DNA of 64,000 nucleotides. Origin: Sulfidibacterium sp964549335. Lineage in GTDB: Bacteria; Bacteroidota; Bacteroidia; Bacteroidales; F082. Position numbers and translations under genes: made by a program. The stretch is taken from assembly GCA_964549335.1 (NCBI GenBank), contig CAZJUQ010000011.1, positions 62,001-126,000 on the forward strand, in the 5' to 3' direction. Positions 27,046 to 37,300 of the stretch are shown here, one piece after another (the first letter of the stretch is position 1; every line of letters begins with the position of its first letter). Below the pieces are notes generated by a model. That model was given only the letters and a program-made list of their open reading frames with translations. It was not told the origin of the DNA and ran no database searches.

Positions 27046-29628
27046 ATGAGAGTATTGAAGATTTTAACCCTTATATTCTTGATTTCGGCATTGGTTTCGT
27101 GCCATACCGGAAATAAAAAGAGTTCTCCGGTTTTGGAAAGCGGTGTGTCAAAAAAACTAAACGACATACGTGCAAAAAACATAAGCAAGGTTGTTTATAA
27201 ATTGCATTTTGTTATTTCTTCTGACGAACAAAAACCCATGATTGGTGAAATGGAGATGGCTTTCGACATAAAAGATAACAAACAGGATGTGATTCTCGAC
27301 TTTCAACAGCCTGCCAAATCATTTCGCAAACTTTTAATCGATGGGAAGGAGTATAAAAATTTCAAAATTGAAAACGGACACATAATAATTCCCGGAGGAG
27401 CTTTTAAAAACAGACGTAATATTATAGGTATGGAATTTGTCCCCGGCGAAATGGCGTTGGCACGTGGAAAGAATTGTGTTTACTCCGTTTTTGCCCCCGG
27501 CAAAGCTTCAATGTTTTTCCCCTGTTTCGATCAACCCGGAATAAAGGGACAGTTTATACTCGCCCTTGATGTCCCGGAAGACTGGATTGCCGTTTCAAAC
27601 GGACCCGTAAAATCAACAAAGGAGATTAACGGTAAAAAACGGTATGTATTCGAACAAACAAAACCGCTGAGCACCTATCTCTTTTCTTTTGCAGCCGGAA
27701 AATTTACCAGCATACAAAAAAAACTCGAAGGCCACCAACTGACATTCTATTATTTGGAAAACGACGAAGAGAAAATAAAGAATAACATTGACGATATTAT
27801 GCTTTTGCAAGCCGATGCACTTACCTGGATGGAACAATATACGGGTATGGTTTATCCTTTCCGGAAGTTCGGTTTTGTTGCAATACCTTCATTGTCATAC
27901 GACGGCATTGAGAATCCCGGCAATATTTTTTACAATGCCGGCAGGCTGTTTTTGGATAAAGATGCTCCTGTGGAACAAAAATACCGCCGTGCGCATCTTA
28001 TTGCAAACCAAACGGCTCATATTTGGTTCGGCGATTTGGTAACAATGAAATGGGTTGACGATGCATGGATGAAAGAGGCTCTCTCGGATTTTATTGCCGG
28101 CAAAATGACAAATCCCACATTCCCCTCCATAAATCACAGACTGAGATTTATTACCGGAAATTTTCCCGTGTGTTATGATATTGACAGGACGGCAGGGGCG
28201 GTTCCCATCGAACAACATATCAACAATATAAAAGATGTCCCGCTTTTGTATAACGACATATCGTATCATAAGCCCCAAATATTGTTGCATAAACTGGAGA
28301 AAATTCTCGGCGTTGACACTCTGGCGAATGCCCTGGTAGAGTATCTCCGGAAATATTCCTATCTAAATGCAAGTTGGGACGACCTTATTGGTGTTTTGAA
28401 TGCAAAAACCGGCAAAGACCTTGTCCGTTGGAGTAATGCATGGGTAAAAGAGGGAGGAATGCCGCTTTATAAAACCACATTGGTGTTCGACGAAATGAAT
28501 ATCGACCAGTTTGACATGCAAAATAAAATGCGCATTTGGCCCCAATACCTTACACTCTTTTATGTGGATAACGGCAAATACCGCGATGATGAATTTTACG
28601 ATGATAAAGAGCAATATATTTATCCCATGCGCAACGAACCCGATATTCTTTTTCTGAACGAAAAGGGTACGGCATACGGATATCAGGTTTTTAAAGAAAA
28701 TCACGTTGTTTTTATCTCGGGAAAAAACATTTTCAAGATGGACCCCGTAACAAGGGCTGCACTATATATTAACCTTTGGGAAGATATGCTTAATTACAAT
28801 ACTTGGCCCGAAGATTTACGCTCCATATTTCCATATTACATAAAAACCGAAAATCAAAAAGCCAATATCAAACTTCTGCTTGGCTACTACAAAAAATTGT
28901 TTTGGCGTTACAGTTTGCCCGGGGAGCGCGACAGTATAGCCCCCGTAATGGAAAAACTTCTTTGGACAAAAGCTAACCAAACAGATGATGAAGTTTTGAA
29001 AAGGGAATTTTTTGAAACATATCTGAATACGGCAATAACTCCGCAAAGCATTAAAAAACTTGTTGATATATGGAATGAGAAAACATCCGTTAAAGGGTTG
29101 AAACTAAAGGGTGATGACTATACGGAAATTGCTTGCGAACTGGCAGTGCGAAAAGAGACCCCTGCCGGAAAATTTATCCCGGACAATATATTAAAACAAC
29201 AATTGGAACGTATCAACGGTAAACAAAAAAAGAACGATTTTGCCTTTTTGATGCCCGCACTTAATAAAAATCCCGGAGTCAGGGCCGAATTTTTCGAAAC
29301 TTTGAAATTGCCCGCAAGCAGGGAAAATATGCCTTTGGTACTTAAAGCCTTACACTACCTGAATCACCCCCTTGTGGCGCTCCATTCCGAAAGCTTTATT
29401 TTGCCTGCAATGGAGATGCTTGAAGAAATTAAAGAGATTAACGGGATGGTTTATGTTAAAACCTGGCTCGACGAAACCTTTTACGGGCATAATTCGAAAC
29501 AGGTGGCAAAGCTAATTGACGAGTATTTGAATAAAAAACATGACCTCGATGCCGTTTTAAGAACTGAAATATTGCAGGCTTCAGATCCCGTTTTGAGAGC
29601 AAGTAAGATTTTAAGCCCTGAAAATTAG
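27046..29628 (+). CDS. M1 aminopeptidase homologue lacking the HEXXH motif (lipoprotein)
   Basis: An 860-residue lipoprotein (lipobox ALVSC, Cys19) with the M1 gluzincin fold: beta N-domain, then a peptidase-like domain with FDQPGIKG, a GAMEN-like DGIENPGN (286-292), and WFGDLVTMKWVDDAWMKEALSDF. In active M1 enzymes the zinc site is HEXXH-x18-E. Here it reads NQTAH (321-325) followed by Glu344 at the right spacing, so the first zinc His and the catalytic Glu are replaced by Asn and Gln. The second His, the distal Glu and a Tyr in SYHKP remain. It is therefore probably not a peptidase but a binding or scaffolding protein of the cell envelope. The frame is open throughout, so this is not simple decay. 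Confidence 0.82.
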   Translation: MRVLKILTLIFLISALVSCHTGNKKSSPVLESGVSKKLNDIRAKNISKVVYKLHFVISSDEQKPMIGEMEMAFDIKDNKQDVILDFQQPAKSFRKLLIDGKEYKNFKIENGHIIIPGGAFKNRRNIIGMEFVPGEMALARGKNCVYSVFAPGKASMFFPCFDQPGIKGQFILALDVPEDWIAVSNGPVKSTKEINGKKRYVFEQTKPLSTYLFSFAAGKFTSIQKKLEGHQLTFYYLENDEEKIKNNIDDIMLLQADALTWMEQYTGMVYPFRKFGFVAIPSLSYDGIENPGNIFYNAGRLFLDKDAPVEQKYRRAHLIANQTAHIWFGDLVTMKWVDDAWMKEALSDFIAGKMTNPTFPSINHRLRFITGNFPVCYDIDRTAGAVPIEQHINNIKDVPLLYNDISYHKPQILLHKLEKILGVDTLANALVEYLRKYSYLNASWDDLIGVLNAKTGKDLVRWSNAWVKEGGMPLYKTTLVFDEMNIDQFDMQNKMRIWPQYLTLFYVDNGKYRDDEFYDDKEQYIYPMRNEPDILFLNEKGTAYGYQVFKENHVVFISGKNIFKMDPVTRAALYINLWEDMLNYNTWPEDLRSIFPYYIKTENQKANIKLLLGYYKKLFWRYSLPGERDSIAPVMEKLLWTKANQTDDEVLKREFFETYLNTAITPQSIKKLVDIWNEKTSVKGLKLKGDDYTEIACELAVRKETPAGKFIPDNILKQQLERINGKQKKNDFAFLMPALNKNPGVRAEFFETLKLPASRENMPLVLKALHYLNHPLVALHSESFILPAMEMLEEIKEINGMVYVKTWLDETFYGHNSKQVAKLIDEYLNKKHDLDAVLRTEILQASDPVLRASKILSPEN

Positions 29629-29664
29629 CCTCTTAAAACATTAAATAAATTTTTTCAAAAAAAA

Positions 29665-29694
29665 TTTGTATAAGAAATAAATTATTTATCTTTG
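29665..29694 (+). promoter_or_regulatory. Promoter of tRNA-Asn
   Basis: A two-box Bacteroidota promoter: TTTG at 29665-29668, an 18-bp spacer, and TATCTTTG at 29687-29694 (exact TAnnTTTG). Transcription would start near 29700, 20 bp before the tRNA. Confidence 0.65.
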
Positions 29695-29719
29695 CGCCTC
29701 GTTAATTGTAAAACATCTT

Positions 29720-29793
29720 GCCTCCATAGCTCAGTTGGTTAGAGCACCTGACTGTTAATCAGGGTGTCCCAGGTTCAAGTCCTGGTGGGGGCG
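29720..29793 (+). tRNA. tRNA-Asn (anticodon GTT)
   Basis: A 74-base cloverleaf: acceptor GCCTCCA/TGGGGGC, D arm GCTC...GAGC, anticodon stem CCTGA/TCAGG with loop CTGTTAA (anticodon GTT), T arm CCAGG-TTCAAGT-CCTGG and discriminator G. The CCA end is not encoded (CAA follows), unlike the tRNA-Gln in this window. Confidence 0.95.
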
Positions 29794-29802
29794 CAACTAA
29801 AA

Positions 29803-29835
29803 AACCTTGAAAACATTGTTTTCAAGGTTTTTTTA
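29803..29835 (+). terminator. Terminator after tRNA-Asn
   Basis: AACCTTGAAAAC pairs with GTTTTCAAGGTT around a three-base loop and runs into seven Ts. The predicted gldE promoter overlaps its right arm. Confidence 0.9.
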
Positions 29836-29844
29836 TTACTTTTG
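29816..29844 (+). promoter_or_regulatory. Predicted promoter of gldE-gldD
   Basis: TTG at 29816-29818 and TACTTTTG at 29837-29844 (exact TAnnTTTG) are 18 bp apart, the same spacing as the tRNA-Asn promoter. Start of transcription near 29850; gldE starts at 29871. The -33 element sits inside the hairpin of the preceding terminator. Confidence 0.45.
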
Positions 29845-29870
29845 CCTTTGTGTTGAATTAATATTGTTTG

Positions 29871-31229
29871 ATGGAAGACATTGATATAGATCCTTTACCC
29901 GGGCTTTTAAATATCAACCTTGCCTCGTTTTTCAAAGGGTTTCCTCCCGAAGCGGGTATAGCTCTATTGATTTTGTTGATATTACTCTTTTTTTCGGCTG
30001 TGATTTCGGGCTCCGAAACGGCTTTTTTTTCGCTCAAACCGGGTGATAAAGAACGTTTGAAAACCGGATACGGAAAAAAGGGGTTGAAAATTCTTAAACT
30101 TCTCGAACGTCCTAAATTGTTGCTGGCCACTATTCTTATTGCAAACAACTTTATTAATGTGGGTATAGTTATTCTTTCGACATATTTTTCAAGCCTTTTA
30201 TTCAACCTGTCGGAATTTCCGTTGTTGAGTTTTGTTTTGCAAATAGTTGTAATTACATCTTTGATATTGATTTTCGGTGAAATACTGCCGAAAATTTTAT
30301 CAAACAAAGAGCCGGTGGCTTTCTCGTTGTTTGTGGTAAGTCCGTTGAAATATTTAATTACCCTATTTAAGCCCTTAAGTTCGCTTTTGGTTTCGTCAAC
30401 AAATTTTATCGATAAACGAATCGGAAAAAAGGGGTACAATATCTCCATGAGTGAACTGTCGGATGCCATTGATATTACGGTATCCGATTCGACACCCGAC
30501 GAGGAGAAAATGATTTTGAAAGGAATAGCAACGTTCGGCGATAAAGAGGCAAGCGAAATTATGCGCTCAAGAGTTAATGTTACCGCACTGGAAATAAACA
30601 CTCCTTACAAACAGGTATTGGAAACCGTTATTGAATCGGGGTTTTCGCGTATTCCGGTATTTGAAGAAACATTCGATAACGTAAAGGGTATTTTATATAT
30701 TAAAGATTTACTTCCGCACCTGTCCAAAGACAACGGTTTTAAATGGGACAAACTCATAAGAGAAGCTTTTTTTGTGCCCGAAAACAAAAAGATAAACGAC
30801 CTTTTGCAAGAGTTTCGCGAAAAAAAGATACATATCGCCATTGTGGTTGACGAATACGGCGGCACTTCGGGCATAATAACACTGGAAGATATTATTGAAG
30901 AAATAGTGGGTGACATTGACGACGAATTTGATGTTGACGAAGGACAATACCGTTACAAAAAGGTGTCGGATGATGTTTATGTTTTCGAGGCTAAAATCCC
31001 TTTGAACGACATGTGTAAAATTCTTAACCTCGAAGACGATTATTTTGATGATATTCGCGGCGAATCCGATTCGCTCGGCGGACTGGTACTCGAAGCGGAA
31101 GGCAAAATCCCCGAAAAGGGTAAAATAATAAAACTAAAAAATTTCAGTTTCGAAATAATTAATGCCGATGAACGTAAAATAAACGAAATAAAAGTGTCAA
31201 AAAACAAAGAAAATGAGGTTGACGGTTAA
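29871..31229 (+). CDS. gldE: GldE, CorC/HlyC-type CBS membrane protein
   Basis: A 452-residue membrane protein: an N-terminal CNNM/DUF21 domain with about four helices (to residue 190, with SAVISGSETAFFSLKPGDKERL), two CBS domains (about 205-330; SRVNVTALEI and VVDEYGGTSGIITLEDIIEE) and a C-terminal CorC/HlyC domain. General relatives are cation (Mg/Co) exporters. The gene downstream, overlapping by 17 bp, is gldD, and this pairing identifies it as GldE, a gliding/type IX accessory protein. I use the ATG at 29871, as the codon before it is a TTG. Confidence 0.85.
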   Translation: MEDIDIDPLPGLLNINLASFFKGFPPEAGIALLILLILLFFSAVISGSETAFFSLKPGDKERLKTGYGKKGLKILKLLERPKLLLATILIANNFINVGIVILSTYFSSLLFNLSEFPLLSFVLQIVVITSLILIFGEILPKILSNKEPVAFSLFVVSPLKYLITLFKPLSSLLVSSTNFIDKRIGKKGYNISMSELSDAIDITVSDSTPDEEKMILKGIATFGDKEASEIMRSRVNVTALEINTPYKQVLETVIESGFSRIPVFEETFDNVKGILYIKDLLPHLSKDNGFKWDKLIREAFFVPENKKINDLLQEFREKKIHIAIVVDEYGGTSGIITLEDIIEEIVGDIDDEFDVDEGQYRYKKVSDDVYVFEAKIPLNDMCKILNLEDDYFDDIRGESDSLGGLVLEAEGKIPEKGKIIKLKNFSFEIINADERKINEIKVSKNKENEVDG

Positions 31230-31818
31230 AATATTTGTTAGTGTTTTATTTATTTCGGCATTTCTGACGGCTTGCGAACATCACTATACTCCAAAACCGA
31301 GAGGATATTTCAGAATAGATTTGCCGGAAAAAAAATACAGGGTTCTCGACTCCGTTTTCCCATATACTTTCGAGTATCCCGTATATTCAAAAATAACCAA
31401 CGACCCCTATTCTCCCGGCGAAAAATATTGGATAAACATAGAATATCCGCGATTTAAAGCAACTTTGCATATCAGTTATAAAAACGTAAACCACAACTTG
31501 AAAACATATCTCGAAGATGCTCATACCCTTGTTTCGAAACACATACCAAAAGCCAGCGCCATAAACGACAGTGTTATTTTAAACCGTAAAAAGCGGATTT
31601 TCGGTCTGGCATACGATATTGAAGGGACAGGAGCCGCTTCTCCTTATCAATTCTTTCTTACCGACTCGACATCAAAATTTATCAGAGGGGCTCTATATTT
31701 TAATGTGGTGCCTAATAACGACTCGTTGGAGCCGGTAATTAATTTTATAAAAAAAGACATAAAACACCTTATTAACACTTTTAGTTGGAAAAATATTCCC
31801 GAAAGCAACTATAGATAA
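31213..31818 (+). CDS. gldD: GldD gliding motility lipoprotein
   Basis: A 201-residue lipoprotein (lipobox FLTAC, Cys21). Right after the lipid anchor comes YTPKPRGYFRIDLPEKKY, the conserved start of GldD, and the rest matches that family in length and pattern (WINIEYPRFKATLHISY). GldD is needed for gliding in Flavobacterium johnsoniae, and in non-gliding species is kept with type IX secretion. Its start overlaps the end of gldE, so the two are translationally coupled. Confidence 0.88.
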   Translation: MRLTVKIFVSVLFISAFLTACEHHYTPKPRGYFRIDLPEKKYRVLDSVFPYTFEYPVYSKITNDPYSPGEKYWINIEYPRFKATLHISYKNVNHNLKTYLEDAHTLVSKHIPKASAINDSVILNRKKRIFGLAYDIEGTGAASPYQFFLTDSTSKFIRGALYFNVVPNNDSLEPVINFIKKDIKHLINTFSWKNIPESNYR

Positions 31819-31870
31819 AATTTAGTGTCTTTTTACCGGTATATTTGTTATATTTATTTATCATAAGACT

Positions 31871-34234
31871 ATGAAGAAATTTATTATCGTTTTATCGATT
31901 TTTGTTTTCGTTTTTTCGACGTTATTTTCACAAGAAAAATACAGTAAGGTAAAAATATTCACCGGAGAAACAGGACTGAAAAAACTTGCCGGAGCCGGCA
32001 TTGACATTACGGAAGGCATTATAAAAGAGGGTGTATATTTCGAAACCGATTTGTCGGAAAGTGAAATTTCTAAAGTAAAATCTCTCGGATTGCCTCTTTC
32101 GGTTGAGATAAAAGATTTGGAAGCTTTTTTTGCCGAAAGGGCTGCCGCCGCAAAAGATTTGAAAATTACACGCAACAGGGATGAAGAATGGCCTGTTCCC
32201 CAAAACTGGGAATACGGCTCCATGGGTGGTTTTTATACATTGCAGGAGGTAATGAACGAACTCGATTCCATGCGCGCCCTCTATCCCTCTCTTATCTCGC
32301 AGCGTGCCCCGGTATCGGACGATACTCTAACCCACGAAGGAAGAAAAATTTGGTGGGCACGTATCTCCGACAATCCCGATGTTAACGAAGATGAGCCCGA
32401 AGTGCTATATACGGGATTGCATCATGCCCGCGAACCAATGAGCGTTCAGCAAATGATTTGGTATATGTGGTACCTGTTGGAAAACTATGACAGCAATCCG
32501 GAGATTAAGAATCTTGTGGATAATACCGAAATGTATTTTGTACCGGTGGCAAACCCCGACGGATATGAATACAACCATACTCAACATCCCGGTGGCGGTG
32601 GCATGTGGCGTAAAACACGCCGTAATAATGGTGACGGAACATACGGTGTTGACCCTAACAGAAACTACAGCTTCAAATGGGGATATGATAATAGCGGCTC
32701 GTCGCCTAACCCCGGAGACGAAACATATCGCGGACCATATGCATTTTCGGAACCATGCATGAAAAATATGCGCGATTTTGCCAACAATCACGAATTCTTA
32801 CTGGCTCTGAACTACCATTCGTACAGCAATTTGTTGCTCTATCCTTGGGGATACACAGTAAATGTTACACCCGATAACGACCTTATGCACGATTTTGCAG
32901 CTCTGTTAACAAAAGAGAATAACTATACATACGGACCTTCAAGTAGTACCATTTATCCCACCAACGGCGATGCCAACGACTGGATGTACGGCGAACAAAC
33001 CACAAAAGGGAAAATCATTTCGTTTACACCCGAAATTGGAAATGCCAGCGATAACTTTTGGCCCCCCGTAAGCCGTATTATCCCTCTTTGCCGCGAGCAA
33101 ATGTGGCAAAACATTACCGCTGCCCGCCTTGTGGGAAAATATGCGGTATTGACCGACCGCTCTTCCGTTTTGACCGACCAAACTGAAAATTATGCCGCTT
33201 TCGTCATTAAACGTTTGGGACTTACACATTGCAACGACTTCAAAGTCTTTATTACACCTCTTGACAACAATATTGTAAGCGTGGGCGACACGCTCCATTT
33301 TTACGACATGGAGATTATGGAAGAGCAATTCGACTCCATTGAATACGTTTTGCGACCCGGTATCGAAGAAGGAACCGAATTCCGTTATCTTTTGTCGGTT
33401 GACAACGGACAATATGTAAATTCGGATACGATAACGAAATATTTCGGAACCGAAATAGTTATTTTTTCGGACGATTGCGAAAATATGGATAATTGGACTT
33501 CCTCGGTTTGGGACATAACTACCGAAAGTTATACTTCGCCCTCACATTCAATTACCGATTCGCCTTACACCAATTACAATAACAACCAAACGGCAATAAT
33601 AACCCTTGATTCGACACTTGATTTAAGAAATACTCCCGTTGCTTTTATACGTTATAATGCCAAATGGAAAATAGAAGCCGGTTTCGATTATGTTGAAATA
33701 TTGGTAAAAGAGTATGGGAGTAGCAACTGGGTGCCTATGAAGGGAAAATATACTCATAGCGGCTCTGTAAATCAAGATGAAGGAGAACCTTTATACGACG
33801 GAGTTCAAAACGGCTGGGTTTCCGAAGAGGTTAAACTCGACCAGTTTGCAGGAAAAAAAATAAACATCATGTTTAAACTTGTTTCGGATACCTATGTTAC
33901 CAAAGACGGTTTCTATTTCGATGATTTTTCGGTTTCGGTAATCTCAAGTACCGTTGGTCTTAACGAAAATAATACCGGCAACGGAATGAAAATATCCCTT
34001 TTTCCCAACCCCGCTAAAGATGTGATAAAAGTGTTTGTTCCCGATAACGGCAAAAAATACGACGGCGTTAAAGTTCAGATTTTCTCGGCTGCCGGAAAAG
34101 AGATTAAAAGCCTTTCGTATTCAAAACCGGGAACCGTTTTGCGGCTCGATATTGCCAATTTGCAACAAGGTATCTATTTTATTCGTGTAAACAAAGGAGA
34201 CCGGATTGTTACCAAAAGATTTGTAAAAATGTAA
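31871..34234 (+). CDS. M14 zinc carboxypeptidase with type IX sorting domain
   Basis: A 787-residue secreted peptidase: signal peptide (ending LFSQ), a propeptide-like segment, an M14 catalytic domain (about 115-420), a jelly-roll-like domain (about 540-695; DDCENMDNW, FYFDDFSVSV) and an 80-residue C-terminal sorting domain (FPNPAKDVI, then GIYFIRV and TKRFVKM). The zinc ligands are HHARE (His185, Glu188) and the His of NYHSYSN; the catalytic Glu is in FTPEIGNASD. It should leave the cell through the type IX system encoded at 42.8-49 kb and release C-terminal amino acids from peptides. A TATATTTG box at 31840-31847 could be its promoter. Confidence 0.9.
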   Translation: MKKFIIVLSIFVFVFSTLFSQEKYSKVKIFTGETGLKKLAGAGIDITEGIIKEGVYFETDLSESEISKVKSLGLPLSVEIKDLEAFFAERAAAAKDLKITRNRDEEWPVPQNWEYGSMGGFYTLQEVMNELDSMRALYPSLISQRAPVSDDTLTHEGRKIWWARISDNPDVNEDEPEVLYTGLHHAREPMSVQQMIWYMWYLLENYDSNPEIKNLVDNTEMYFVPVANPDGYEYNHTQHPGGGGMWRKTRRNNGDGTYGVDPNRNYSFKWGYDNSGSSPNPGDETYRGPYAFSEPCMKNMRDFANNHEFLLALNYHSYSNLLLYPWGYTVNVTPDNDLMHDFAALLTKENNYTYGPSSSTIYPTNGDANDWMYGEQTTKGKIISFTPEIGNASDNFWPPVSRIIPLCREQMWQNITAARLVGKYAVLTDRSSVLTDQTENYAAFVIKRLGLTHCNDFKVFITPLDNNIVSVGDTLHFYDMEIMEEQFDSIEYVLRPGIEEGTEFRYLLSVDNGQYVNSDTITKYFGTEIVIFSDDCENMDNWTSSVWDITTESYTSPSHSITDSPYTNYNNNQTAIITLDSTLDLRNTPVAFIRYNAKWKIEAGFDYVEILVKEYGSSNWVPMKGKYTHSGSVNQDEGEPLYDGVQNGWVSEEVKLDQFAGKKINIMFKLVSDTYVTKDGFYFDDFSVSVISSTVGLNENNTGNGMKISLFPNPAKDVIKVFVPDNGKKYDGVKVQIFSAAGKEIKSLSYSKPGTVLRLDIANLQQGIYFIRVNKGDRIVTKRFVKM

Positions 34235-34282
34235 AAAAACAATTCTGTAATAATAGTTAATCATCAATTAATCAGCTTAATG

Positions 34283-34325
34283 AATAAGGCGGCGGACCAT
34301 AAGTCACGCCGCCTTATTTTTTTGC
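34283..34325 (+). terminator. Strong terminator after the carboxypeptidase gene
   Basis: Twelve paired bases, AATAAGGCGGCG with CGCCGCCTTATT (34283-34294 and 34307-34318), followed by Ts. It lies between converging genes; an A run on its left side lets it work weakly for the leftward gene too. Confidence 0.9.
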
Positions 34326-34336
34326 AAAACCGTATT

Positions 34337-37300
34337 TTACATTTTTATTAGTCTTCCGGGAGTATAAGGTGCTTTCAACTCGTCGAGTTTTTTGTCGAGA
34401 GTTTTCAATTTGGCATCAATATTTTCTATGCTCTTTATTACTCCCGGAAGTTTACCGTTCACTATTTGCAAATTTGTTTTTTGCATTTGTGTAGGTGCCG
34501 AAGTTGACTGCCACGAAGCCCAAACGGTCTCTTGCAGGCGTTTGTTTAGCGGCATAATTTCGGGCGGTACTTCTTCCCAACTTGCTTTGGAGGGTGTTCC
34601 GTTAAAAATAAATTCAATAGAATCTATTTCCGTTTTGATTTTTTGAGCTTGATTTTTCAAATCCAAAGCGGCGTTGGGGGCTGCTTGCAATGCCTGTTGA
34701 ATGTAAGCTGTTTTTGTTTTAAGGCTTTTGAGGTATTGTTGTGCGCCTGTCATCACGCGCCAGCTGTTTGCAACCTGTTTGAAGAAATCGTCGAGTTCCT
34801 TGCGATCTTTTGCTGGCAGGGTAGTATTGTTAAGAACTTTTGCAGTAAAATAGACAGGTTCCGTCAGCGGAGTTATTTTACCGTTATGAAACATTGCCAT
34901 TTCCACGCTGTATTTGCCCGGCAGAGCGAGCATTCCGTCACCCTCTTTTGCGGTAGGGTCGAATTTGCCGTTTTTAACCCTTACGGACGATGGGTTTAAA
35001 TAACGCAAATTCCATGTTACCCTGTTAACACCTTTCGAAGCATTCTTATAGATATGGCGTACCACATCACCGTTACTGTTTTTAATGGTAAATATCAAGT
35101 AAGGACCGGTTTCGTTTTTCTCTTTGTCCAATTGCTCTTTTGTGGGTTGTGGAATGGGTTCGCCTTTTTTAAACAACTCTTTCTCTTTTTTCAGACGTTT
35201 GCTTTTAAGTGTTTCGGGAACATCTTTTAAATAGTAGGTGAATGTTGCTCCGAACGGGGGATTTTTGGCGAGGTAATATGCCGAACCTTGTCCGTAACGG
35301 GTATCTTGTTGAATGTACATTAAGGCCTCTTTCACGGGAAACATCAGGGCTTTTTCCGACTTAATAATTTGCGGAGTAATATTTCGCAATGCCGAGTAAT
35401 CGTCAAGAATATAAAAACCGCGACCGAAAGTGGCTATTACCAAATCCTTTTCACGTTCCTGAATGTCAATATCACGAACGGCTATGTCGGGCAATCCGCT
35501 TCCGAGTTTCATCCAGTGGTTTCCGCCGTCAATGCTGAAGAATATGCCGAATTCGGAACCGGCAAAAAGCAGATTTTTGTTAACGGGGTCTTGAACAATA
35601 GTGTAAACCGGTTGATTTTCAGGAAAATCGTTGACGATGGATACCCATGTTTTTCCTTTGTCAACGCTTTTGTAAATATAGGGTTTAAAATCGTCGCTTT
35701 TGATGTTGTTGAAAGTGGCGAAAATTACATTTTCGTCGAAATTGGAAGGGCAGACGTCGCTTACGTATGTATATTCCGGCACGCCCGGAAAAGATGTTGT
35801 TTTATTCCATGTTTTTCCGTTATCGTCGGTAATTTGAATAACACCGTCATCGGTGCCGGCAATAATCATTCCCTCTTTCAATGGCGATTCCGCGAGAGCG
35901 ACAACTGTTCCCCATTGCGAAGTGGAAACATCTTTGGCTACTGCATCAGGGGGCCAGTATTTACCCATAACCTTAAACTTGTTTCTGTCTTCGTTTCGTG
36001 TTAAGTCGCCGCTAATCTCTTTCCATGAGTTTCCCCGGTCTTCGCTCATAAAAAGTTTGTTGGCAGCCATATAGAGCCGTGAACCGTTAAAATGCGAAAC
36101 AATGAAGGGGGCGTCCCAGTTCCAGCGGAAAGTTTTTTCACCTTTTGCCGGCACGGGTTTTATTTTAATGCGTTCGCCTGATTTTCTGTCGTATCTGAAA
36201 ATGTTTCCGTATTGGTAAGCCGAGTAAACAATATCCGGGTTGTCGGGGTCGCTTGCTTGCCAAAAACCGTCGCCACCGAGAGTGGTTATCCACTCGCAAC
36301 TGCTTACGCCACCTCTTTTCAAATTGCGCGATGGTCCACCCAGGCTGTTGTTGTCTTGGGTACCGCCGTACACCCAGTAAAAAGGTTTTGTATTGTCGGT
36401 ATGCACACGATAAAATTGAGTTACCGGCAAAGTTGTTTTAAAGATAAAAGTTTTTGCACCGTTCCATGTTTCGTACAATCCGCCGTCGCAACCTATCATT
36501 AAATGATTTGTGTTCCGGGGGTCAATCCAAAATACGTGGTCGTCAACATGTCTTTTGTTATTGCCGACGTTTTTCCACGTTTTGCCACCGTCGAAGGTTA
36601 CTTTTGAGTAGGTATCAACCGAATAAACTTTATTTTCGTCTTTGGGGTCGCAATAGAGTTCGCTGTAATATTGTCCGCTACTGAAATAATCGTTCATCTT
36701 GGTAAAGGATGCTCCTTTGTCGGTCGAACGGAAAAATCCTCCTTTGCCGTTTGATGCTTGAAACATAACATACACAATATCGGGGTTGACGGGAGAGACG
36801 GCAATAGCCATGCCTCCCTTGTCAACGTCGGGGATGCCGTTAGTGAGTTTTTTCCACGTTTTGCCGCCGTCTTGGGTTTTGTAATATGCCGACTCGGGGC
36901 CGCCGCCTATTTTGGTAAATTGACGTCTGCGGCGTTGTTCGGCGCCGGCGTAAATCACGTCGGGGTTTCCCGGTTCGAAACAGATATTTGCCACTCCCGT
37001 ATTTTCCGAGATTTCCAGAATTTTTTTCCATGTTTTTCCACCGTCTTCGGTTTTGTACAAACCGCGGTCGCCTCCCGGTCCCCAGGCGGAACCTTCGGCG
37101 GCCACATATACCACATTTGAATTACGCGGGTCAATAAGTATTTTTCCTATTTGACGCGACTCTTTGAGTCCCATGTTTTTCCATGTTTTTCCACCGTCTT
37201 CGGTTTTGTAAACCCCGTTGCCGTAACCGAGGGCACGTTGGTGGTTGTTTTCTCCGGTTCCTGCCCAAACAACATTGTGGTTGTTGGGGTCCATGGCAAG

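Noticed and set aside
27046..29628. The loss of HEXXH as a sequencing error or pseudogene.
   Set aside because: Frame is open over 860 codons, two adjacent residues are changed by whole-codon substitutions, and the rest of the motif spacing is intact.
37023..37212. Direct DNA repeats around CCACCGTCTTCGGTTTTGTA (about 37030 and 37180), CRISPR-like at first sight.
   Set aside because: They are in frame within the BNR gene and encode its Asp-box repeats; spacing and sequence vary with the protein repeats and there are no cas genes.
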